35,125 bases of DNA. Origin: Acidobacteriota bacterium (GTDB lineage Bacteria > Acidobacteriota > Vicinamibacteria > Vicinamibacterales > CAVVIG01). Location of the stretch: assembly GCA_025358945.1 (NCBI GenBank), contig JANYHS010000188.1, positions 1-35,125 of the forward strand, written 5' to 3'. Positions 1-7,222 of this stretch are shown here, in pieces. The position numbers and the translations under genes are program-made. Each line of letters starts with the position of its first letter. Positions within the stretch are counted from its first letter, which is position 1. The notes beneath the pieces were generated by a model. The model searched no databases and had not been told where the DNA came from. It saw nothing but the letters and a program-made list of their open reading frames with translations.

Positions 1-1518
1 GTCGCCGGTGTCTCGGCGTGCATCGCCGTTCCCGTGTTCCTGCTGTACGCAATCGGCCTCGGCTACTCGCCGATGTATCTCTCGCACGACGAAGCGATCT
101 ACGCGCTGCACGCGCACACGATCGCGACGACGGCGCGGGACGTCAACGGACATCTGCTGCCGATGTTCTTTTTCGTCGGCGGCAACTTCTGGGCGATGCC
201 GATCCACATCTACGTGATGTCGATCTTCCTCGCCGTGTTCGGCGTGTCGGAGCAGATCATCCGCACACCCAGCGCCATGATCGGCGCGCTGAACGTTGTG
301 TTGCTGTATGCCGTCGCGCGTCGGATCTTCGGGAGCACCCTGCAGGCGGTGACGGCGGCCGCGCTGTTCGCCCTGACGCCGGCGCACTTCATTCACAGCC
401 GGCTGGCGACGGATCACATCTACGTGCTGCCGTTCATGCTCGGCTGGCTGCTGTGCCTGCTCGAATTCTGCGATCGCGGGCGCGACCGCGCGCTGTTTGC
501 GGGAACCAGCCTGCTCGGTCTCGGCGTCTACACGTATCTCGCGGCGTTCGTGCTGATGCCGGTATACCTGCTCGTGACGTGCCTGGTCCTGTACCGGCGG
601 TATGGGAGAACGCGCCATCCGTACCTCGTCGCGTGTGCGGGCTTTGCATGGCCGCTGTTGCCGCTCGTGCCGTGGCTGCTGACCCACCCGTCGCAATGGA
701 CGGATCAGCTGCGGATGTACGGCTTCTTCGACGGCCGGCACGTCAGCACGGCGCTCGCGCCATCGCGATATATCGACACCTACTACAACTTCTTCAACCC
801 GTCATTTCTCTTCTTCTCCGGCGACACCAGCTACATCAACGCCACGCGCCAGGCCGGCGTGTTTCCCTACGCGCTGGCGGTGCTTCTGCCGGTGGGCCTT
901 TACGCCGTGTTGTCGGCGCGCCGGATGCGGATGGCGGAGACGCTGCTGCTGGGATTCTTTCTGGCGCCGATCGCCGCGGTGCTCGTGGCGGAGGTGAAGA
1001 TCAACCGCGCGCTGGTGGTGATGCCCTTCGGGGCATTGATCGCCGTCGCAGGAGTGGCCTGGATGCTGCGCGGCGGCCGTCTGCGGCAACTGGCCGCCAT
1101 CGCCCTCCTCCTCTCGGTGCCGCTGCAGTTTCGCGGGTTCTACGTCCACTACATGACCGAGTACCGCTTGTCGTCCGGATACTGGTTCGAGAGCAATATT
1201 CGCGGCGGTCTCGAGGAGGTGATGCGGCGCAACCCGCCCGGCGTGGACCGGCCGGTGTGGCTGGGCACGGACATTCAGTTCATCGACTGGTATTGGCCGC
1301 TCTATCTGGCGAAAGAGGGACGAGAGGATCTGCGACCCCGCACGCGGTATTTCGATCCGAAGACGATCGACCTGGCCGCAGTGCCCGCAGGAAGTTCGAT
1401 CCTCACGCGCACCGACGCCGCGTCGCAGCAGCCGTTTGTGTCCGCGGGGCCGCTCCGCAACCTGATGCCGATTGCCGAGCCTGTCGGCTCAGCGCGTTTC
1501 GCGGTCTTTGATCGCTGA
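1..1518 (+). CDS. GT39/ArnT-like membrane glycosyltransferase, 5' end outside window
   Basis: The reading frame is open from the first base, so the N-terminus lies outside the window; the GTG at 34 is only an internal candidate. The visible part is about 505 residues with many hydrophobic segments. Near residue 30 it carries SHDEAIYAL, the acidic Asp-Glu motif in the first periplasmic loop of GT-C enzymes of the PMT/ArnT (GT39) type, which take sugars from polyprenyl-phosphate donors. The C-terminal third is soluble and less conserved, as is usual in this family. A role in cell-surface glycan or lipid glycosylation is inferred from the fold only; donor and acceptor are unknown. Its last 30 bases overlap the convergent SGNH hydrolase gene. 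Confidence 0.8.
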   Translation, partial: VAGVSACIAVPVFLLYAIGLGYSPMYLSHDEAIYALHAHTIATTARDVNGHLLPMFFFVGGNFWAMPIHIYVMSIFLAVFGVSEQIIRTPSAMIGALNVVLLYAVARRIFGSTLQAVTAAALFALTPAHFIHSRLATDHIYVLPFMLGWLLCLLEFCDRGRDRALFAGTSLLGLGVYTYLAAFVLMPVYLLVTCLVLYRRYGRTRHPYLVACAGFAWPLLPLVPWLLTHPSQWTDQLRMYGFFDGRHVSTALAPSRYIDTYYNFFNPSFLFFSGDTSYINATRQAGVFPYALAVLLPVGLYAVLSARRMRMAETLLLGFFLAPIAAVLVAEVKINRALVVMPFGALIAVAGVAWMLRGGRLRQLAAIALLLSVPLQFRGFYVHYMTEYRLSSGYWFESNIRGGLEEVMRRNPPGVDRPVWLGTDIQFIDWYWPLYLAKEGREDLRPRTRYFDPKTIDLAAVPAGSSILTRTDAASQQPFVSAGPLRNLMPIAEPVGSARFAVFDR

Positions 1519-2580
1519 CGCGACCGCCGAAAAGACGATGTCGCCGACGCGGACGGCGCCCTCGTTGGTGAAGTGCAGGAAGTCGTAGAAGTAGCGCGAA
1601 TCCTTCGGCATCGCGCGCGCCAGGTCCACGACCTGCACGCCGGCCTCCGCTCCCGCCTGTCTCGTCACGTCGTTGTACAGCTCGAGCAATCGCCATTCGA
1701 GTCGTCCGTTGCCGCGCCCGTTCACCTGCACGCCGCTCACGTCGACGCGCGTCGTGGGGTCCACCGTGTCGCCGAACAGCGCCGGTTGGGTGATCAGTAC
1801 GGGCGTGATGCCGTTGCGGCGCGTCAGCGCGATGATCTCGTTCACCCGCGTCCGGTAGCCGGCCAGATATGTGTCGCGATGCTCCTGGAGCACACGCGCG
1901 ATCTCAGGTTCGTCGAGATGCAGTTGCCGGGCGGTCGTGAGGTCCACCTCGCTGTGACCGAAACCGGCGCGTCTGGCGCGAATCGCTCGCGCCAGGTTCA
2001 TCGTCAGTCCAGCCACCTCGGAATGATCGGCGAGAAAGACGAGGGCGTGATGGAGCCCGCCGCCGGTGTGCGGGGTCAGCGCGACGTCGTACCCGTTCGC
2101 GCCGCCGCGCTCGACGTCGTTCGTGCCGATCAGAAACAGCGCCAGGGTAGGATGCAGCGCAGCCACGAACTGTCGCAGCAGCACCAGGTGACCGAAGGTC
2201 GACTGGCCGTCGAGGCCGGCGTTGTTCACCCAGGCATCGCCGCGCAGATCGGCGACGCGCCGCGCGAACTGGTCCGTCCACGTCCGGCCGTCCGAGAGGA
2301 ACGTGCATTCGGTGGTGCTGCCGCCGATGGTGAGGATAGTGAGGTGTTGGGCCCAGTCGGTGGGCGGTTCGGGACCGCGGAACCCCAGAGAATTTGTGGT
2401 GTGATGCGTGACCGGATCGAGCTTGCGCGTGCCGGCATTCGTAAACGTGTACGACTGCCGGACCGGCAGGACAATCCGGTCACCTCTGACTCGTGAAGGC
2501 AGCGGGTTGTAGACCCGCAAACAGATTTCGAGCAGCGCCAGGCCGAAGACGGCCTGGGCGCCGACACGCAGCCCTCTCAT
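1489..2580 (-). CDS. SGNH/GDSL-family hydrolase, membrane-anchored
   Basis: This 363-residue protein has a short hydrophobic N-terminus (about residues 8-22), probably a membrane anchor or signal. The SGNH blocks are present in order: GGSTTE with the likely nucleophile Ser88, the glycine of block II in AGLDGQS (about 121-127), IGTNDV with Asn154, and DFLH with Asp333 and His336. The family covers esterases, lipases and carbohydrate O-acetyl hydrolases or transferases acting in the envelope. It is last in a tightly packed minus-strand train, starting 10 bases after the creatininase-family gene. Its 3' end overlaps the convergent glycosyltransferase gene by 30 bases. Removal of O-acyl groups from a surface glycan would fit that neighbour, but this is an inference. 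Confidence 0.8.
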   Translation of the reverse strand: MRGLRVGAQAVFGLALLEICLRVYNPLPSRVRGDRIVLPVRQSYTFTNAGTRKLDPVTHHTTNSLGFRGPEPPTDWAQHLTILTIGGSTTECTFLSDGRTWTDQFARRVADLRGDAWVNNAGLDGQSTFGHLVLLRQFVAALHPTLALFLIGTNDVERGGANGYDVALTPHTGGGLHHALVFLADHSEVAGLTMNLARAIRARRAGFGHSEVDLTTARQLHLDEPEIARVLQEHRDTYLAGYRTRVNEIIALTRRNGITPVLITQPALFGDTVDPTTRVDVSGVQVNGRGNGRLEWRLLELYNDVTRQAGAEAGVQVVDLARAMPKDSRYFYDFLHFTNEGAVRVGDIVFSAVASAIKDRETR

Positions 2581-2590
2581 TCCGAGAAGG

Positions 2591-3571
2591 CTATCTTGAA
2601 CTCATCGCATGCCGCTCGGCCGTCATCTTCTTGATCTCGGTGACGCCGTTGTTGACGATGATGTCGATGAAGTCCTTGCCGATCTCTTTCGTCGACTTCG
2701 TCGGATCGCCGGTGACGCCGTTGTTGACGCGCGGAGCCGCATTCGGATCCGCCGCACCGCGTCCGCCGCCGCCACCACCGCGTCCGGCTGCGGGAGGCGG
2801 TGTCTGTCCGGCCGCGATTGCGGCCTGCCGCGCCATGCGAATGTCGCGCGCGGTTTTCCACTGCTCAGGCGCCTGACCGGTTGGGTCGAAGGCCATCGTC
2901 TTGTACATCGGCCGCACCCAGGCGCCGGGCATCGGCTCGAGGTAGAGCATGATCGAGGTCTCGAGCATCGCGCCGTGGCCGCCGATCGGGAGCTTGTGCT
3001 CGTAGAGGTACATGTCCACGTCGTCGTGCGTCTTGTTGTAGAAATCGCTGACGTAGTAGACGCGGGTACCCTTCGACGTCCACTTCTTGTCCATCTCCTC
3101 GGCGGCTTCCTTCATTTCGGCTTGTCCGCCGCCGTGGTCGCCCATCACGTAGATGTCTTTGAAGCCGCTGCGGGCCAGGCTGTCGATCTGCGCCAGCTGG
3201 ACCTGCTTGAAGACGTCGGCGGGCATTTGAATCGCACCCACTTGGTCTGCCATCTCGCGGCTCGCGTTGAGGCCGGTCGCGTTCACGGCGATCGGCAGGA
3301 CCGGCGCGACCAGCGTCTTGCCGAGCTTCTTGGCGATCATGTCGGCGTGGCTGTGCGCCATCATCGTGTGGCCGCCGAGCACGTCCTGGGGACCGCGCTC
3401 TTCGGTGCCGCCCGCGGCGATCAGGATTGACGTCCAGCCGTCCTTCAATTTCTGCGACAGCTCGGTGTGCGTGAGCAGTTCGATGTCGACGATGTTCGCG
3501 ACGTTGACCTGCGCGAACGCCGTGGACGAGATCAGCGCGGAAAGGGCGACGAGTGCAAATGTGTTCTTCAT
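2591..3571 (-). CDS. Secreted creatininase-family protein with altered metal ligands
   Basis: This 326-residue protein has a clear Sec signal peptide (about residues 1-20, ending AFA-Q). The creatininase fold signature is recognisable: GGTEERGP (54-61), GDHGGGQ (144-150) and GHGAMLETS (199-206). Compared with creatininase, the first Glu (Glu57) and the His of the GHG-like motif (His146) remain, but the usual His two residues after the Glu is Arg59 and the usual Asp eleven residues after it is His68. Metal binding may therefore differ or be lost. A Gly/Arg/Pro-rich linker (about 258-285) precedes a C-terminal segment. The gene lies 5 bases after a small secreted protein and 10 bases before the SGNH gene, so it is probably in one operon with them. 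Substrate is unknown; creatinine hydrolysis should not be assumed. Confidence 0.72.
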   Translation of the reverse strand: MKNTFALVALSALISSTAFAQVNVANIVDIELLTHTELSQKLKDGWTSILIAAGGTEERGPQDVLGGHTMMAHSHADMIAKKLGKTLVAPVLPIAVNATGLNASREMADQVGAIQMPADVFKQVQLAQIDSLARSGFKDIYVMGDHGGGQAEMKEAAEEMDKKWTSKGTRVYYVSDFYNKTHDDVDMYLYEHKLPIGGHGAMLETSIMLYLEPMPGAWVRPMYKTMAFDPTGQAPEQWKTARDIRMARQAAIAAGQTPPPAAGRGGGGGGRGAADPNAAPRVNNGVTGDPTKSTKEIGKDFIDIIVNNGVTEIKKMTAERHAMSSR

Positions 3572-3576
3572 GACGC

Positions 3577-4050
3577 CTACTTGATTTTTTCGTAGGTGGC
3601 GAAGGTGACGGCGCGGGTCGTCTTGCCCTCGGGATCCATGCGCATGTAGATGACGCCAATCGTGTCGCCGTCCGGCGAGAGGACGTTGGTGAGCACTTGC
3701 GTCACCTTGCCGCCCTTTTTGTAGATGATCTCGTTGACCTTGTCGTTGATCACGCGGACCGAGCCGGTGTCCGTGCCCGGATTACCGTAGAGCGCCTCAT
3801 CCTTGCCGTCGAACATCGTGTTGTAGCCCCACTTCGAGGCGACGCCGTCCTTGTTCACCGCGTCGATGGTGATCTTCATGCCCTTACCGTTGAAGGACTC
3901 GTAGGTCATGATGTTGCTGGTCGGCGCCGGCGCGTCGGACTTGATCCTCCAGCGGCCGAAGCGCGGGTTGGACGGGGCCTGGGCCGAGCCAGTGGTGGCC
4001 AGCAGGACGATCATCATCATCAGGCCAGCTGCGAGTACATGCTTTCTCAT
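3577..4050 (-). CDS. Small secreted protein of unknown function
   Basis: This 157-residue protein has an N-terminal signal peptide (about residues 1-24, ending GSAQA). The mature part is polar and rich in beta-type sequence, with alternating charged and aromatic residues such as FGRWRIKSD and TFATYEKIK at the C-terminus. I do not recognise a catalytic motif. The pattern resembles small periplasmic beta-sandwich or lipocalin-like proteins, but that is only an impression. It lies 29 bases downstream of the ankyrin gene and 5 bases upstream of the creatininase-family gene on the same strand, so it is probably co-transcribed. It has no counterpart in the second copy of the module at 17471-23155. 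Confidence 0.65.
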   Translation of the reverse strand: MRKHVLAAGLMMMIVLLATTGSAQAPSNPRFGRWRIKSDAPAPTSNIMTYESFNGKGMKITIDAVNKDGVASKWGYNTMFDGKDEALYGNPGTDTGSVRVINDKVNEIIYKKGGKVTQVLTNVLSPDGDTIGVIYMRMDPEGKTTRAVTFATYEKIK

Positions 4051-4079
4051 CGATCACACTCCCTTGTCGTTTCGCGCGT

Positions 4080-5828
4080 TCAGCACGAGACGCATTTGTG
4101 GTTGTTCCTGGCGCCGAGTCCTTCGAGCAGTTTGATGGTGTCGGGATACGGTTGCGTGCGCTGCACCGGGCCGTTGGCCAGATCCACGGTGGTCTGCCCG
4201 GCACGATTCACCGCTGTCGCGTCCGCGCCCTTGGACACCAGGTATTCGATCATCGCGTTGTCGCCGCGCGCCGCGGCGTGGTGGAGCGCCGTATTGCCTT
4301 CGTGATCCCGCGCGTTCACGTCGACGTGCAGATCATCGACGAAGTATTTCACCGCGTTGAGCATTCCGGTCGGTGCGAAGCGGTGCGCGTTGGCGGCGAA
4401 GCCTTCGCCGTAGCCGGCGCCCGCAGCCGCGAGCAGCGGTGGAATGCCGGGACCGCCGGTGGGCAACGGCCGTCCCGAGAGGTCGACGGTCGGCGCCTCG
4501 CGATCGGTCTCGGTGCCGCGAGGGCGTGAGAACGGCTTGATCGTGGCAATCGATGGATCCGCGCCGTGTTGCAACAGCAGTTTCATCGCCGCGATGTCGC
4601 TCGCATACGCCGCGCGCCAGAACGCCGTCGCGCCGCTATCGTCCACGCGGAGGAGATCGAAGTTGTACTGCGTGAACCATGTCCTGCGGGACAGGCGGGC
4701 GTTCGGATCGGCGCCCTTGTCGAGCAGCAGCGTCATCAGGTCCAGGTACGACGTTTCCTGTTGCAGCTGCGCGCGGGGCTGCGGGTAGAACATGCGCGGG
4801 GCCCATTCGATATTCAGGACGGCGAAGAGCGGAGTCACGCCCGCGGCATTGGCCAGGTTCGGATTGGCGCCGTGCGCGATGAGGTATGTCGCGATGTCGA
4901 ATTGTCCGTTGACGGTGGCGATGAGCAGCGGGCTGACGCCGTCGCCCGGGCTGAGCGCGTTGACGCTGGCGCCGTGCTCGACCAGCGCCTGGACGGAGCG
5001 CGCGCTGCCCTGCCGGGCGGCGAAGTGCAGCGCCGTCAGGCCGCCCTGCGTGCCGACGAGTTCGTTGAACGCATACGCGCGCGTGACACCGCCGACACCG
5101 GGGCTTGCGGGCGCCGCCGGAGCCGTGGCTGGCCGTGGCGCGCCGCCCGCGCTCCTGGCGTTCTGCGCGTCGCGGATCGTGTTCTGCAGCGTTTCTTCCG
5201 GCGCCGTCACGCCGTCGAGATTCACGATCCTCGAGGCGCGTGCCGGATCGGCGCCGTGCTTGAGCAGTTCGGTGACGGCGTCGGCGCGATCGAGGGCCGC
5301 CGCAAACATCAGCGCCGTCTCACCGTTGGCCGACTCGGCAGCGTTCGCATCCGCCGTGTGTTCGAGGAGCAGGCGGACGGCTGCGGCATTGCCCGACGCG
5401 GACGCCAGCATCAGCGCCGTTGCGCCGGTTGCAGTGGCCGCGCCCGCGTTCGCGCCGCCGGCGATCAGGCGGCCGAGTGCCGCGGCGTGACCGGCCTGCG
5501 CGGCCAGGTGCAGTGCGGTGTATCCGCCAAGCCGCGTCGTCGCCCGCACGTTGGCGCCGGCGTAGAGGAGAACCGCGGTCAGGTCGGCGTCGCCGTTCAT
5601 CGCCGCCCAGTGCAGCGCGGTCATGCCGTCGCCCTGCGCGGCATTGACGTCCTTACCGTCCTTGACCAGCGCGCGCACGGCCGCAGGATCTTTGCGCATC
5701 GCGGCAGCGGCCACGGGCGCGGCGTCCGGCGCCGCTGCGAGGGCGGTCGCGAGAGCGGTCGCGATGATGAGCACCCCGATCCAGACGCTCGCCGGGAAGG
5801 CTCGCGCTCGACGTCGTGTGTTGGTCAT
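4080..5828 (-). CDS. Secreted ankyrin-repeat protein with C-terminal HKCVSC tail (copy 1)
   Basis: This 582-residue protein has an Arg-rich N-terminus followed by a hydrophobic segment (about 13-33), a signal peptide or anchor. Ankyrin repeats run in two blocks separated by an Ala/Pro-rich linker (about 225-245). Repeat signatures such as GMTALHWAA, GYTALHLAAQ, GETALMFAA, GLTALHFAA and GNTALHHAA are plain. The last residues are NNHKCVSC, identical in the paralogue at 21428-23155. The start is fixed by an ATGA overlap with the stop of the upstream DUF1552 frame (5825-5828) and an AGGTGA ribosome-binding site before it, implying translational coupling. Ankyrin repeats bind proteins; secretion and linkage to cytochrome-like and DUF1552 genes suggest a periplasmic scaffold, which is inferred. 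The tail is a CxxC preceded by His, not a CxxCH heme site. Confidence 0.85.
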   Translation of the reverse strand: MTNTRRRARAFPASVWIGVLIIATALATALAAAPDAAPVAAAAMRKDPAAVRALVKDGKDVNAAQGDGMTALHWAAMNGDADLTAVLLYAGANVRATTRLGGYTALHLAAQAGHAAALGRLIAGGANAGAATATGATALMLASASGNAAAVRLLLEHTADANAAESANGETALMFAAALDRADAVTELLKHGADPARASRIVNLDGVTAPEETLQNTIRDAQNARSAGGAPRPATAPAAPASPGVGGVTRAYAFNELVGTQGGLTALHFAARQGSARSVQALVEHGASVNALSPGDGVSPLLIATVNGQFDIATYLIAHGANPNLANAAGVTPLFAVLNIEWAPRMFYPQPRAQLQQETSYLDLMTLLLDKGADPNARLSRRTWFTQYNFDLLRVDDSGATAFWRAAYASDIAAMKLLLQHGADPSIATIKPFSRPRGTETDREAPTVDLSGRPLPTGGPGIPPLLAAAGAGYGEGFAANAHRFAPTGMLNAVKYFVDDLHVDVNARDHEGNTALHHAAARGDNAMIEYLVSKGADATAVNRAGQTTVDLANGPVQRTQPYPDTIKLLEGLGARNNHKCVSC

Positions 5829-7212
5829 GAGGTCACCTGATTCAGATCGAGCGGGCCGGTGCTGTCGCCGAACGACGTGATCGGGAGGCCCACACTCTGC
5901 AGGCCGGTGAGCATCGCGTTCGCCATCGGCGTGCCCTCGGCCGCCTTGATGTGGACGTTCCCGTGCAGCCGTCCGCCGGCGTGGCCGAGGAAGAACAGTG
6001 GGCAGCGTTTGTGGTTGTGCACGTTGGGATTGCCCATCGGCGACCCAAGACGACGAGCGAGTTGTCGAGCACCGTGCCGCCGCCGGCGTCCGGAATCTGC
6101 TTCAGCTTGTCGAGCAGGTACGGCAGCAGGCTGACGTGGTACCGGTTGATCTTGGCGAAGTCGGTGATCCGATCCTCGCGCTCGTTGTGATGCGATGCGA
6201 TGTGGAAGCCGGTGGTCGCACCGGCCTCGGTGAAGACTCGGTTCGACACGTCGCGGCTGAGTTTCAGCGCAAACACGCGCGTGATGTCGGCGGCAAACGC
6301 CATCGCCTGCAGGTCGAACATCAGCCGCACGTGATCTGCGTAGGAGTCGGGGACGCCCATCGGCGCGGTCGGCAGCTCGCGCTGCTCGCCGCTGGCGTTG
6401 TGCGACTCGACCTTCTGAATGCGGCGTTCGATCTCGCGCACATTGTCCATGTAGTCGTCGAGCCGCGCGCGATCGCCCGCGCCGACGCCGGCTTTCAGTT
6501 CGTCCGCCGACGACATCACCCAGTCGAGCAGGCTCTTGTCCTTGCGGCGACGGCGCGCGCGCGCTTCCGGCGTGGCGCCGACCCCGAACAGCTGGTCGAA
6601 CACCGCGCGCGGGTCGCGGATCATCGGCAGCGGTTCGGTCGGCGATCCCCAGCTGATCGAGTCCGTGTACGCGCACGAGTAGCCGTAGAAGCAGCCGCCC
6701 GACTGATCGATGCTCTCGATGCACAGCTGCATCGAGGGGATCGGCGTGTCCTGGCCGGCGGCCTTCGCGTAGATCTGATCGAGTGACGTGCCGGCGTGGA
6801 CGTCGGAGCCCTGCGTCTGGTGCGGGTGCGACTGCGTCAGGAAGACCGCCGCCGATCGGAAGTGATCGCCGCCGATTTCCGGCGCGGTGAATGCTTCGGC
6901 ATTCCGGCAGTCGGTGTTGGAGACGATGGTCAGATAGTCGCGGTAGGGCTCGAGCGGCGCGAGCGAAGTCGGCGACAGGTCGAACGCCGAGCCGGCGTCA
7001 GCTGGCGACCACATGTTCTTCTTCGCGCCGAACGCGGTGGCGCCGGCAACGCCGTGCACCATCTCGATCGCGATCAGGCGCATCTTGCGCGCGCTGGCGA
7101 CGTCGAGGGCGGTGGCGGCCGGGGTCATCGCGTCGAGAAACGGCAGGGCGATTGACACACCCAGGCCTTTCAGGACCGCGCGTCGCGGAATGTGCTTCCG
7201 TGTCAGAAACAT
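5825..7212 (-). CDS. DUF1552 protein, interrupted by a one-base frameshift (copy 1)
   Basis: The start ATG at 7212 has an AGGAG ribosome-binding site overlapping the upstream stop. The N-terminus has PRRAVLKG (residues 9-16) and a hydrophobic stretch, a probable twin-arginine (Tat) signal. The body closely matches the intact paralogue at 19955-21379, for example IEMVHG, ISWGSP, IREIERRIQ and KINRYH. Near 6044, within a run of three C on the plus strand, one base appears to be missing: the frame reads LVVLGRRW instead of the expected LVVLG-SPMG, and the C-terminal part (GSPMG...NHKR...LDLNQVTS) continues in the neighbouring frame to a stop at 5825. That stop overlaps the ankyrin start as ATGA, so the second frame is genuine. 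It could be a pseudogene, programmed slippage or a sequencing error. DUF1552 has no established biochemical role. Confidence 0.8.
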
Positions 7213-7222
7213 CCGATCACTC

